Shown here piece by piece: positions 1-7,234 of a DNA stretch of 27,634 nucleotides (position 1 is its first letter; every line of letters starts with the position of its first letter). Origin of the DNA: an uncultured Loktanella sp. (GTDB taxonomy: Bacteria; Pseudomonadota; Alphaproteobacteria; Rhodobacterales; Rhodobacteraceae). The notes under the pieces were generated by a model. The model saw only the letters and a program-made list of their open reading frames with translations, was not told where the DNA came from and did no database searches. The DNA is taken from contig CAJXTP010000007.1 of NCBI GenBank assembly GCA_913061335.1, forward strand, positions 1-27,634. Direction: 5' to 3'. The position numbers were made by a program, and so were the translations under genes.

Positions 1-48
1 CGAGATGTAGAGAGGTCTCGTGGGCTCGGAGATGTGTATAAGAGACAG
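1..48 (+). other. Sequencing adapter remnant (Nextera-type, with index)
   Basis: Bases 30-48 are the 19-base Tn5 mosaic end AGATGTGTATAAGAGACAG. Bases 15-29 are the GTCTCGTGGGCTCGG Nextera read-2 stem. Bases 7-14 (GTAGAGAG) have the form of an i7 index, matching the oligo form commonly named N707, and bases 1-6 (CGAGAT) are the end of the P7 flow-cell sequence. The order P7, index, stem, mosaic end is exactly that of a library adapter, so this is synthetic sequence left untrimmed at a contig end and not a genomic transposon. Confidence 0.97.
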
Positions 49-102
49 CAGCCAGCCCCGCCTATGCCAAACCCCGATTGAAAGACAAAAGGGGCATCCG
101 AT
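49..102 (+). other. Truncated leader upstream of amtB
   Basis: Only 54 genomic bases remain ahead of amtB. One frame beginning at base 49 reads ten codons rich in proline and stops at TGA 79-81; it could be the tail of an upstream gene, but it is too short to identify. A purine-rich AAAAGGGG lies about 10 bases before the amtB ATG and may serve as the ribosome binding site. Any glnK gene or promoter would lie beyond the contig edge. Confidence 0.4.
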
Positions 103-1284
103 ATGAACGGAGCGGATACAGCATGGATCATCGTCGCCACGGCGCTGGTTCTTTTCATGACATTACCAGGTTTAGCGCTGTTTTACGGTGGGCTGGTGCG
201 GTCTCGCAACGTGCTCAGCGTGTTCATGCATTGTTATGCCATCGCATGTCTCATGAGCCTGCTCTGGTTCGGCTTTGGATATTCCATCGCATTTGGCAGC
301 GGAACGTCAGGGTATTGGGGCGGGGCCGACAAGCTGTTCCTGAACGGCGTGACCGTCGACAGCCTGACAGGCACCCTACCCGAGGTTCTGTTCTTCGCGT
401 TTCAAATGACATTCGCGATCATCACACCTGCGCTCATCGTTGGCGCATATGTTGAACGGATCGGATTTGGCTTTGTATTGCTATTTTCAAGCCTGTGGAT
501 GCTGCTGTGCTACGCACCCGTTGTGCATTGGATCTGGGGCGGCGGGTTCTTGGCTGACGGCGGCATATTTGGCGACATCGGCGTGCGCGACTTTGCAGGC
601 GGGATCGTTGTGCATGAAACGGCGGGCCTTGCCGCGCTCATCCTCGCGATCTTCCTTGGGGCGCGACGCGATGCATCAAAACCACCGCATAATCCAGGCA
701 TGGTGATGATCGGGGCCGCCATGCTTTGGGTCGGCTGGTTCGGCTTTAACGGCGGATCACAATTGGCAGCAGACGGCGGTGCTGCCATGGCGATCACCGT
801 CACACATATCTCTGCGGCAGCCGGATCACTGACATGGGCGCTTTGGGAGCGGATAAAATTCGGCAAAGCCTCGCTTGTGGGCCTCGTTACCGGAACAATT
901 GCAGGTCTGGCATCAATCACACCAGCATCCGGTTTTGTGACACCGATTGAGGCCCTCGCAATCGGCTCCATCGCAGGTATCTTGTGCCAAGAAGCCGTCA
1001 TCTTTATCCGCAATAAAATCAAGATCGACGACACGTTGGATGTGTTTGCAGTACACGGCGTCGGCGGAATATTCGGGACACTCATGATCGCAGTCTTTGG
1101 GGCTGGCACATGGACGGCACAACTCGGATCGCTGGCAATCGTGGGCGTTTACACCTCAGTCGTGACCGTCGCGCTGATCTATATCTGCAAAGCAGTCACG
1201 CCAATGCGGGTCGATCACGAAACCGAAGTCAACGGGCTTGATCTGGCAGTGCACGGCGAACGAGCTTACGACATCACCAGCTAA
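103..1284 (+). CDS. amtB: Ammonium transporter (Amt/MEP/Rh family)
   Basis: Inner-membrane channel for ammonium uptake, 393 aa, close to the usual length of bacterial Amt proteins, with about 11 hydrophobic helices. Family landmarks are visible: Phe104 in the outer Phe-gate position, DFAGG at 163-167 with the conserved Asp, the first pore His in VVHETAG (His171), the GWFGFNGGSQ segment at 211-220, and the second pore His in VHGVGG (His318). The C-terminal tail ends in the EVNGLDLAVHGERAYD-type motif that contacts the PII protein GlnK in the family. The twin histidines imply a functional transporter. Family knowledge predicts nitrogen-dependent (NtrC-type) control and GlnK gating, but the upstream partner gene is missing because the contig starts here. 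A strong intrinsic terminator follows, so the transcript ends with this gene. Confidence 0.96.
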   Translation: MNGADTAWIIVATALVLFMTLPGLALFYGGLVRSRNVLSVFMHCYAIACLMSLLWFGFGYSIAFGSGTSGYWGGADKLFLNGVTVDSLTGTLPEVLFFAFQMTFAIITPALIVGAYVERIGFGFVLLFSSLWMLLCYAPVVHWIWGGGFLADGGIFGDIGVRDFAGGIVVHETAGLAALILAIFLGARRDASKPPHNPGMVMIGAAMLWVGWFGFNGGSQLAADGGAAMAITVTHISAAAGSLTWALWERIKFGKASLVGLVTGTIAGLASITPASGFVTPIEALAIGSIAGILCQEAVIFIRNKIKIDDTLDVFAVHGVGGIFGTLMIAVFGAGTWTAQLGSLAIVGVYTSVVTVALIYICKAVTPMRVDHETEVNGLDLAVHGERAYDITS

Positions 1285-1305
1285 GTCTTGATATATACCA
1301 AATCC

Positions 1306-1340
1306 ACGGGCCGTTCCTCAAAATGGGCGGCCCGTTTTTG
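1306..1340 (+). terminator. Rho-independent terminator after amtB
   Basis: A perfect 8-bp stem, ACGGGCCG at 1306-1313 with CGGCCCGT at 1328-1335, closes a 14-base loop and runs directly into TTTTT. It starts 22 bases after the amtB stop and separates amtB from the small gene downstream. Confidence 0.9.
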
Positions 1341-1367
1341 GTTAATTCTCACTTCTTTGAATGATTT

Positions 1368-1667
1368 ATGATCACTAAGCCAGACAAAGCAACCATTGAA
1401 ATTCCGTTCTCTGCTTGTAGAATTACGGCTATGAAAAACGCGATCAGAAAACTTGCCTTTGTTATATCCTTAGGATTCTCGGCCACTTTCTGTTTTGCGT
1501 ACTACGCCCTGCATTTCAAATGGCGTACCTGTTACAATGAGCTTGGGCGATGCTTCGACAGCGATACTGGCGCAGTATATTTAGAGCAGTCGGGAATAGC
1601 TTGGCTGTTCTTGGCTGCGGTTGCGTCTAGCATTGCCGCCTATCAACTATGGCGTTTGACCCGCTGA
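1368..1667 (+). CDS. Hypothetical two-helix membrane protein
   Basis: I do not recognise a family. The 99-aa frame holds two hydrophobic segments, roughly residues 29-48 (FVISLGFSATFCFAYYALHF) and 77-94, separated by a short loop with two cysteines (Cys54 and Cys62) that could form a disulfide if it faces the periplasm. The second ATG at 1431 would give a 78-aa protein starting MKNAIRKLAF just before the first helix; neither start has a convincing ribosome binding site, and the N-terminal 21 residues look unlike a membrane-protein leader, so 1431 may be the true start. The gene is visibly AT-richer than its neighbours and uses rarer codons such as ATA and TTA, which suggests recent acquisition or an orphan gene. 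It stands alone between the amtB terminator and the convergent START-domain gene. Confidence 0.5.
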   Translation: MITKPDKATIEIPFSACRITAMKNAIRKLAFVISLGFSATFCFAYYALHFKWRTCYNELGRCFDSDTGAVYLEQSGIAWLFLAAVASSIAAYQLWRLTR

Positions 1668-1704
1668 TCCATTGCGCATTCAGACATCTGCCTCTTGCTC
1701 AAAA

Positions 1705-2148
1705 TCAACCGTAAATCTCCGTTGCACGGGCCTCAAACGACCGCACGACACGCTGCATAGCCTCATAGAAAAACAAACCAGCTGCGCCTTGTAACAATCT
1801 GTTTTTAAATTCAAAATCCACGTTGAACGACACATCACACCCACCGTCGACATCCACAAATCGCCATTGGCTTTGCATATGTTTGAACGGGCCGTCCAAA
1901 TACGCGGTGTCGATCTTTTTGGCCTCTGACCACAACAAAACGCGGCTACCAAATGTCTCTCGGAACACCTTAAACGAGATCACCAAATCTGCGCGCATTT
2001 CCATATGATCACCCCGATCCGTCATCGATTTGATGCGCGCAGCGGCGGTCCACGGCAAAAAATTGGGGTAATTGGCCACATCTGACACAAGGTCATACAT
2101 CTGCTGGGCAGTATACGGCAGGAACTTCGTCTCAGAATGAGTTGTCAT
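1705..2148 (-). CDS. RatA/Coq10-family START-domain protein
   Basis: A 147-aa polyketide cyclase/START-like protein. The opening THSETKFLPYTAQQMYDLVSDV and the YPNFLPW segment at about residues 27-33 are characteristic of the Coq10/RatA family. The mitochondrial and several bacterial members bind ubiquinone and support its use in respiration; E. coli RatA was described as inhibiting 70S assembly. In an alphaproteobacterium the ubiquinone-binding role is the more likely. There is no signal peptide, so it should act in the cytoplasm or at the inner membrane face. In this group it is often found close to lipA; here hpt and its small partner are interposed. It is transcribed divergently from hpt across an 85-base gap. 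Confidence 0.85.
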   Translation of the reverse strand: MTTHSETKFLPYTAQQMYDLVSDVANYPNFLPWTAAARIKSMTDRGDHMEMRADLVISFKVFRETFGSRVLLWSEAKKIDTAYLDGPFKHMQSQWRFVDVDGGCDVSFNVDFEFKNRLLQGAAGLFFYEAMQRVVRSFEARATEIYG

Positions 2149-2233
2149 AAGGCGTCTTTCGCGGGTGACTTCACCATCTGATGTCGTAGACTAGGCATGA
2201 AAAATCAACCCTTCTATCAACTTCGGGGACGTC

Positions 2234-2776
2234 ATGCCGCACAAACCATATGTGATCGACACAATGATCAGCGCGAAATCCATTGCCGCACGGATCGAAG
2301 ACCTGTCGCGCGAAATCCAAGATGAATTTGCCGGCACTGACAAACTTGTGGTCGTCGGGCTGCTGCGCGGTAGTTTTGTGTTCATCGCCGATCTGGTGCG
2401 CGAATTGGACCTGCCCGTCGAGGTCGATTTCCTCGAGGCGTCATCATACGGCGACGGTATGGAAAGCAGCCGAGAAGTCCGCATTTTCAAAGACTTGCGT
2501 GGCGCAATTGAAGGACGAGACGTGCTTGTTGTCGAAGACATCATCGACACGGGCCACACGCTGGCCCACGTGCACGACTACCTGATGACCAAAAAACCAT
2601 CCAGAATGAAATCCATCGCCTTGCTTGATAAACCGGCACGCCGCGAAGTTGATTACAAACCTGACTGGATCGGTTTTGAAATCCCTGATGAATTCGTCGT
2701 GGGCTATGGCATCGACTTTGCCCAACGTAACCGGAACCTGCCTTATGTTGGTAAAGTTCGGTTCACCGAAGAATGA
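2234..2776 (+). CDS. hpt: Hypoxanthine phosphoribosyltransferase
   Basis: Purine salvage enzyme converting hypoxanthine (and usually guanine) plus PRPP to the nucleoside monophosphate; cytoplasmic, 180 aa, normal family length. The PRPP-binding signature VLVVEDIIDTGHTL lies at residues 97-110 with the acidic pair Glu101-Asp102, and the early LLRGSFVF loop at 43-50 is typical. The ATG is preceded by GGGGAC at close spacing. The stop TGA overlaps the ATG of a small downstream gene as ATGA, suggesting translational coupling. guaA, another gene of guanine nucleotide supply, lies 5 kb away but is not part of this operon. Confidence 0.94.
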   Translation: MPHKPYVIDTMISAKSIAARIEDLSREIQDEFAGTDKLVVVGLLRGSFVFIADLVRELDLPVEVDFLEASSYGDGMESSREVRIFKDLRGAIEGRDVLVVEDIIDTGHTLAHVHDYLMTKKPSRMKSIALLDKPARREVDYKPDWIGFEIPDEFVVGYGIDFAQRNRNLPYVGKVRFTEE

Positions 2777-2949
2777 ACCTACGCTGGCTTTTGATGGCCA
2801 AACGCCTCATGCAAAACCCGCCCAGCATGGGGCGGGTCAAATTTGTGGCAGCAATCGTGCTGTTTTGCATCGGGCTTTACGCCGTCGAACAGGTTTGGGG
2901 CTGGCCCGAATGGTTAACGCCCAACAACACACGGGTGCGTATCCGTTAG
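2773..2949 (+). CDS. Small membrane protein coupled to hpt
   Basis: A 58-aa frame that starts at the ATGA overlap with the hpt stop and ends TAG at 2947-2949. The N-terminal 24 residues are basic and include several Met residues; residues about 24-38 (FVAAIVLFCIGLYAV) form one hydrophobic helix, followed by a Trp-rich stretch (VWGWPEWL) and a short basic tail. The charge pattern suggests the N terminus stays in the cytoplasm. Its last bases overlap the lipA stop on the opposite strand by 4 bases. Evidence for coding is the exact coupling to hpt, the coherent single-helix protein and the lack of spare sequence. No function can be assigned. Confidence 0.72.
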   Translation: MNLRWLLMAKRLMQNPPSMGRVKFVAAIVLFCIGLYAVEQVWGWPEWLTPNNTRVRIR

Positions 2950-3899
2950 GCGCTACCGAATTTAGCCAAACGCGCCGCACGTAACCGCGCAAAATCATCG
3001 CCCGCATGGTAAGATGACCGCGTCAAAGGCGATGCAGATACCATCAAAAACCCTTTGCTAAACGCGATCTTTTCATAAGACGCGAACTCGTCTGGCGTCA
3101 CAAAGCGATCAACTGCGTGGTGCTTTGGGGTTGGCTGAAGATACTGACCAACGGTCAGAAAATCGATGTCGGCGGCACGCATATCTTCCATGACCTGCAC
3201 GACAGACTGACGATCTTCGCCCAAACCAACCATGATGCCCGACTTGGTAAACATCGTCGGATCAAGCTCTTTGACGCGCTGCAGTAACCGCAATGAATGG
3301 AAATACCGCGCACCGGGGCGCACCTCTGGGTACAGGCCTGGCACAGTTTCAAGGTTGTGGTTGAACACATCGGGCTTGGCCTCAACAACAATGCGCAGCA
3401 CATCAGGATCACAGCGAATGAAATCCGGTGTCAAAATCTCAATTGTGGTGTTGGGGGATTGGCGGCGAATTGCGCGAATGGTTTGGGCAAAATGCGCGGC
3501 ACCGCCGTCTTCAATATCGTCACGGTCCACAGATGTAATCACAACGTGGTTCAAGCCCAGCTTTTTCACCGCATCAGCCACACGGCCCGGTTCAAACACA
3601 TCCAAATCTTCAGGCGGTTTACCTGTGGCGATATTGCAGAACGTGCAAGCCCGCGTGCAAACCTCGCCCATGATCATCATCGTGGCGTGACCTTGCGACC
3701 AGCACTCACCAACGTTTGGACAGCCTGCCTCTTCGCAGACCGTAACCAGATTATTCTCACGCAAAATATCGCGGGTCTTCTTATAGCCTTCCGACATCGG
3801 CGCCTTGACCCGAATCCAGTCAGGCTTCTTTGGCTGGGCATTGTCAGGGCGGCGCGCCTTTTCAGGGTGGCGCTGCGCAGGGATTTTCAAGTCACGCAA
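2946..3899 (-). CDS. lipA: Lipoyl synthase
   Basis: Radical SAM enzyme that inserts two sulfurs into protein-bound octanoyl chains to form the lipoyl cofactor of pyruvate and 2-oxoglutarate dehydrogenases; cytoplasmic, 317 aa. Both iron-sulfur sites are visible: the auxiliary cluster cysteines Cys55, Cys60 and Cys66 in CEEAGCPNVGEC, and the radical SAM CX3CX2C at Cys81, Cys85 and Cys88. The C-terminal RSSYHAG motif (about 294-300) supplies the serine ligand of the auxiliary cluster. The start is TTG at 3899-3897: an in-frame stop lies 15 bases further upstream, no ATG or GTG intervenes, and a GGAA sits about 8 bases before the TTG. The gene converges on the hpt-linked small gene with a 4-base overlap of stop codons. 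Confidence 0.96.
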   Translation of the reverse strand: MRDLKIPAQRHPEKARRPDNAQPKKPDWIRVKAPMSEGYKKTRDILRENNLVTVCEEAGCPNVGECWSQGHATMMIMGEVCTRACTFCNIATGKPPEDLDVFEPGRVADAVKKLGLNHVVITSVDRDDIEDGGAAHFAQTIRAIRRQSPNTTIEILTPDFIRCDPDVLRIVVEAKPDVFNHNLETVPGLYPEVRPGARYFHSLRLLQRVKELDPTMFTKSGIMVGLGEDRQSVVQVMEDMRAADIDFLTVGQYLQPTPKHHAVDRFVTPDEFASYEKIAFSKGFLMVSASPLTRSSYHAGDDFARLRAARLAKFGSA

Positions 3900-3994
3900 A
3901 GGGTGTTCCGATCATTGTCATTTGACCTTAACTTAGCCTGTCAATCGCGGGCCTTCAACCAAAGCTCGCACATTGCCGGCATGTGCGCCCTGCA

Positions 3995-5101
3995 TCACCC
4001 AATCATTTGACCAGAATTACCCAATTCTTCGTAATGACGCTTAAGACGTTGAAGCGCGATACGCAGAACAATCTTGCCTGATCGTGCTGACCAACCCATT
4101 GATTTCTCCGTATTCTCAAGGCCTTCAAGCAGGCAGCAACAGTGAAATGTCACATCCGACAGTCCGGGGCCAAGGTCGCGCAATGCGGCCTGCACGCGTT
4201 CATGGCCATCATTGGCGCCTTTTGGGTTTCCCGAAGCCGGAACAGACGCCATAAACGTCGCCGCATCGGTGGATATTTGACTGCCCATCTTCGCAAGCTC
4301 AAAATCTTCACGCAGCCGCTCACCAGCCACGACCAAATCACGGCTTAAGAACGGCTGACCGTCGCGGTCACGGCGACGGGACAACCCGACAAGTGGGCTT
4401 TCAAACGCCTGATACCGGCTGCTGCGACCCGCTTCACCCTCAATCGCATTGATGTCCCACGCATCGTCAGGCCCCATCACGGCGCGGGTATCAGCGAATC
4501 CGGATGCGGCGTTCTCGTCCTGCGCGGTCAGGCGGCGCAACGCCGCACGGCCTGAATTGGTGACAAAATAGCGCGCAATGCGCCCCGACGCATCAGGACA
4601 TGTGATCCATTCTTTTAACGCCATCGCTTGCGCTATTTCGCGGTCCACCACAGCCGTGCGGAGCTGATCACCTTGCGGTGTTTCACGCACAATGACCGCC
4701 GTTTCCATCTCGCGCGCGACAGCCATCACCGCACCAGGTTCGGACAGGCGCAGCAAAACGCGCTTTGCTTCTTGGTCAATACGGGCTTGGGTCAATCCTT
4801 CGTGTGGTTTCGCCGTGCCAATCTGGCCACGAACGTCAATTGCCTTCGTTTCCATGCCCATTTCACCCATCATGTTCGTGACATCGGACAAGGCGCGCAG
4901 CGCATCATCGACCAAAGGATCATCGCGACGTTGCTCAAACCGGCGCACTTGCCGCAAGATCGTCCAAGGATGACAGTCATTCTCGCGTGCCAAGGCCCGA
5001 ATGGACTGACCACGCTCTGTATGCGCTAGATAATGAACCGCAGCGCGCGGCACCCAGCCTGGGAGGCAAGGGGTGGAATTTGACCCAAGTACGTCGTGCA
5101 T
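3995..5101 (-). CDS. Helix-turn-helix protein with DUF6456 domain
   Basis: A predicted DNA-binding regulator of 368 aa. Near the N terminus (about residues 20-60) is a helix-turn-helix-like stretch containing SIRALARENDCHPWTILRQV. A middle linker of roughly 150 residues follows. The C-terminal domain, starting near YQAFESPLVGLSRRRD and including AGERLREDFELAKM and a final IALQRLKRHYEE helix, matches what I know as DUF6456, common in alphaproteobacteria and of unknown function. I chose ATG 5101 because AAGGTAGG lies 5-12 bases upstream; an in-frame GTG at 5140 has no such site. A TTGACA at 5162-5157 could be a -35 element, but a matching -10 is poor. It is divergent from a DUF6477 gene with palindromes between, which suggests joint control. 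No effector or target can be inferred. Confidence 0.8.
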   Translation of the reverse strand: MHDVLGSNSTPCLPGWVPRAAVHYLAHTERGQSIRALARENDCHPWTILRQVRRFEQRRDDPLVDDALRALSDVTNMMGEMGMETKAIDVRGQIGTAKPHEGLTQARIDQEAKRVLLRLSEPGAVMAVAREMETAVIVRETPQGDQLRTAVVDREIAQAMALKEWITCPDASGRIARYFVTNSGRAALRRLTAQDENAASGFADTRAVMGPDDAWDINAIEGEAGRSSRYQAFESPLVGLSRRRDRDGQPFLSRDLVVAGERLREDFELAKMGSQISTDAATFMASVPASGNPKGANDGHERVQAALRDLGPGLSDVTFHCCCLLEGLENTEKSMGWSARSGKIVLRIALQRLKRHYEELGNSGQMIG

Positions 5102-5177
5102 TGAACCTACCTTTTCATAATACGATCTATTTGACCGCACCGGTTGGTGGATTATTTGTCAATTAAACAACCTAAAA

Positions 5178-5191
5178 GGGTAATGTTACCC
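5178..5191. promoter_or_regulatory. Perfect palindrome, candidate operator
   Basis: GGGTAA-TG-TTACCC is a perfect 6+2+6 inverted repeat in the 234-base divergent region between the DUF6456 and DUF6477 genes. It lies about 80 bases upstream of the DUF6456 start, just beyond the possible TTGACA at 5162-5157, so a bound protein could affect that promoter. Autoregulation by the helix-turn-helix protein is inference. Confidence 0.5.
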
Positions 5192-5221
5192 ATTCGTTAA
5201 TTGTTGCTAATCACGTTCATT

Positions 5222-5244
5222 ATTGTTTCCAAATTCTAAACAAT
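5222..5244. promoter_or_regulatory. Inverted repeat ATTGTTT-N9-AAACAAT
   Basis: Two perfect 7-base arms, 5222-5228 and 5238-5244, have centres one and a half helical turns apart. They lie in the same divergent region, about 90 bases before the DUF6477 start, where a promoter for that gene would be expected. It could be an operator; the AT content makes chance occurrence more likely than for the GGGTAA palindrome. Confidence 0.35.
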
Positions 5245-5335
5245 GGTAAGCGGACCGTGCGCAGTCAAGCAGCCTCCCGCAACACCCCTAAAGCCCGTGC
5301 AAATGTAATCTCAGTTAAACATCTGGGAAAATAAA

Positions 5336-5629
5336 ATGCTTGATATTCAAACACGTATCGCACAACTTCGTCGCCCTAATCTCTTGATCAAGGCTGCGCG
5401 CTTTGGCATTGACGACTATACACGCAACACACATTTGCGCCGTGTGTTGCGCAGTGAACCACCTATCAAACCGGCGGCCGCATTGGTTCAGCTGCTCGAA
5501 ATTGAGGCGGTGATGAACGATGATCGCATAAAAAAGCAGGCCACCTATTCAGTGGCCCGCCATGTCGAAGCATTGATCGCAATCATGGTCGAGGCGCAGA
5601 CATTACGCGCGACCAGCCACCCTACATAA
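5336..5629 (+). CDS. DUF6477 family protein
   Basis: A 97-aa soluble protein. The arrangement LRRPNLLIKAARFGIDDY near the N terminus, a run of Arg and Leu, and YSVARHVEALIAIMVEAQ near the C terminus match what I know as DUF6477, a small family of Rhodobacterales with no assigned function. It is basic in its first half and helical throughout; no membrane segment is present. The ATG is preceded by GGGA at about 8 bases. It is divergent from the DUF6456 helix-turn-helix gene, and its last 8 bases overlap the 3' end of the convergent methyltransferase gene. Its position opposite a predicted regulator hints at a shared regulon, but this is inference. Confidence 0.75.
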   Translation: MLDIQTRIAQLRRPNLLIKAARFGIDDYTRNTHLRRVLRSEPPIKPAAALVQLLEIEAVMNDDRIKKQATYSVARHVEALIAIMVEAQTLRATSHPT

Positions 5630-7172
5630 AGGCGTCTGGCATGCTCGCTTTCTTCTCCGCAACATAGGCGCGCAGGCGGGCCTCGATCTCGGGATCAAGC
5701 GTTGGTTGCTGATAGGTATCAACCATCTTTTGCACACGGATCGAAGCAAGGGCCTGCGTATCGCGCGCGCCCTCTTCGTCCCATGTCTCAAATGGTTTGT
5801 AATCAAACAAATCGGACCGCCAAAATGCTGTCTTAAAGTTCGCTTGGGTATGCTCGCAGCCCAAATAATGCCCACCAGGGCCAACTTCGGCAATCGCACC
5901 CATGGCCTGAGCGTCCTCAGACATGTCCACACCGCGCGCAAAATGGTGCAATGTGCCAAGCTGATCGGCATCCATCACGAATTTTTCAAACGACGCAACA
6001 AGCCCACCTTCAAGCCAACCGCACGAATGCAGCATAAAGTTAACGCCAGACAACAGGCCCATCTGAAGGCTGTTTGATGTCTCATATGCGGCCTGCGCAT
6101 CCGGCAACTTGGACCCACAGAATGATCCGGCTGACCGGTATGGCACACCCAAACGGCGGGCCAACTGCCCTGCCCCATATGTGATGTGCGCAGCTTCGGG
6201 CGTGCCGAACGTCGGCGCACCAGAGTTCATATCGATCGACGTCACGAACGTGCCCATGATAACCGGCGCACCGGGGCGCAATATCTGGGAATAGGCGATG
6301 CCAGCCAGAACTTCGGCCATAACTTGGGTCAACGTGCCAGCCACGGACACAGGCGCCATAGCCCCGCCCACGATGAACGGCGAAATAATCGACGCTTGAT
6401 TGTTGGTCGCAAATACTTCCAACGCGCCCATCATGATGCTGTCAAATGTCAGCGGGCTGTTGATGTTAATCAACGACGTCATAACGGTGTTATTCTGTAC
6501 AAATTCTTCGCCGAACAGGATGTTGCACATATCAACACTGTCTTGGGCGCGGCTTGGTTCGGTTACAGACCCCATAAATGGCTTGTCCGACAACGTCATA
6601 TGCGCGAGCAACATATCAAGGTGACGCTTGTTCACAGGCACATCTGTTGGCTCGCAAACGGTGCCACCCGAATGGTGCAACCACTTGGACATATAGCCCA
6701 GTTTCACGAATTTTTCAAAGTCGGCCATGGTGGCATAACGACGACCACCCTCGGCATCGCGCACAAACGGCGGACCATAAACAGGGGCCAGAACAAGGTT
6801 CTTGCCGCCGATCTCAACGTTACGCTCTGGATTGCGGGCGCACTGTGTAAACTGGGACGGCGCTGTGGAACACAACTTGCGCGCCAATCCACGTGGAATA
6901 CGGACACGTTCGCCGTCGATATCGGCACCAGCGGCCTTCCAACGCGCAAGCGCCTCGGGGTTATCAACGAACATCACACCAATCTCGGCCAACACCGTTT
7001 CGGCATTTTCCTCGATCACATCAAGCGCGGCCTCGTCCAAAACTTCATAGTTCGGGATGTTACGCGCAATGTATTTGGCGGTCTCGACGCTGACGGCTGT
7101 GCGCTCTGCGCGCCGCGCTGCGCCGCCGCCTCCGCGTGTACGACGGACTGGTGTTGCTGCTGTATCTGACAT
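5622..7172 (-). CDS. Trimethylamine methyltransferase (MttB) family protein, non-pyrrolysine type
   Basis: 516-aa member of the MttB superfamily, whose characterised members move a methyl group from a quaternary or tertiary amine to a cob(I)alamin-binding protein. The first 20 residues are a Gly/Arg-rich tail; the barrel follows. The SKLPDAQAAYE segment at about residues 354-364 corresponds to a conserved family region. The frame is open throughout, so there is no in-frame amber codon and no pyrrolysine: the protein is closer to the MtgB-type enzymes, some of which act on glycine betaine, than to true MttB. Substrate cannot be read from sequence. No corrinoid protein, activase or methyltetrahydrofolate methyltransferase gene is adjacent. 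The ATG has GGGGA 7 bases upstream. It is divergent from guaA and its 3' end overlaps the DUF6477 gene by 8 bases. Confidence 0.86.
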   Translation of the reverse strand: MSDTAATPVRRTRGGGGAARRAERTAVSVETAKYIARNIPNYEVLDEAALDVIEENAETVLAEIGVMFVDNPEALARWKAAGADIDGERVRIPRGLARKLCSTAPSQFTQCARNPERNVEIGGKNLVLAPVYGPPFVRDAEGGRRYATMADFEKFVKLGYMSKWLHHSGGTVCEPTDVPVNKRHLDMLLAHMTLSDKPFMGSVTEPSRAQDSVDMCNILFGEEFVQNNTVMTSLININSPLTFDSIMMGALEVFATNNQASIISPFIVGGAMAPVSVAGTLTQVMAEVLAGIAYSQILRPGAPVIMGTFVTSIDMNSGAPTFGTPEAAHITYGAGQLARRLGVPYRSAGSFCGSKLPDAQAAYETSNSLQMGLLSGVNFMLHSCGWLEGGLVASFEKFVMDADQLGTLHHFARGVDMSEDAQAMGAIAEVGPGGHYLGCEHTQANFKTAFWRSDLFDYKPFETWDEEGARDTQALASIRVQKMVDTYQQPTLDPEIEARLRAYVAEKKASMPDAFM

Positions 7173-7234
7173 GAGATGTCCCCAAGAAGTGAATTGCTTA
7201 CACCCGTTCTAACCGCCCAGCTAACCCGACCACC

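Noticed and set aside
30..48. Tn5 mosaic end as evidence of a transposon
   Set aside because: It is preceded by the Nextera stem, an index and part of P7, so it comes from the library preparation and not from a mobile element.
510..1109. 199-codon minus-strand frame inside amtB
   Set aside because: A shadow of the amtB reading frame, rich in Pro, Ala and Ile as expected from reverse-reading membrane codons, with no family resemblance.
2164..2175. Palindrome GGTGA-CT-TCACC between the START-protein gene and hpt
   Set aside because: Arms of five bases are short enough to occur by chance in a window of this size, and no promoter elements could be recognised beside it.
6186..7169. Long plus-strand frame (327 codons) opposite the MttB-like gene
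   Set aside because: The composition is dominated by Arg, His and Asn as in antisense shadows, and the opposite strand encodes a clear family protein across the whole stretch.
5622..7172. True MttB with pyrrolysine
   Set aside because: The frame contains no in-frame amber codon, and there are no pyl genes in the window.
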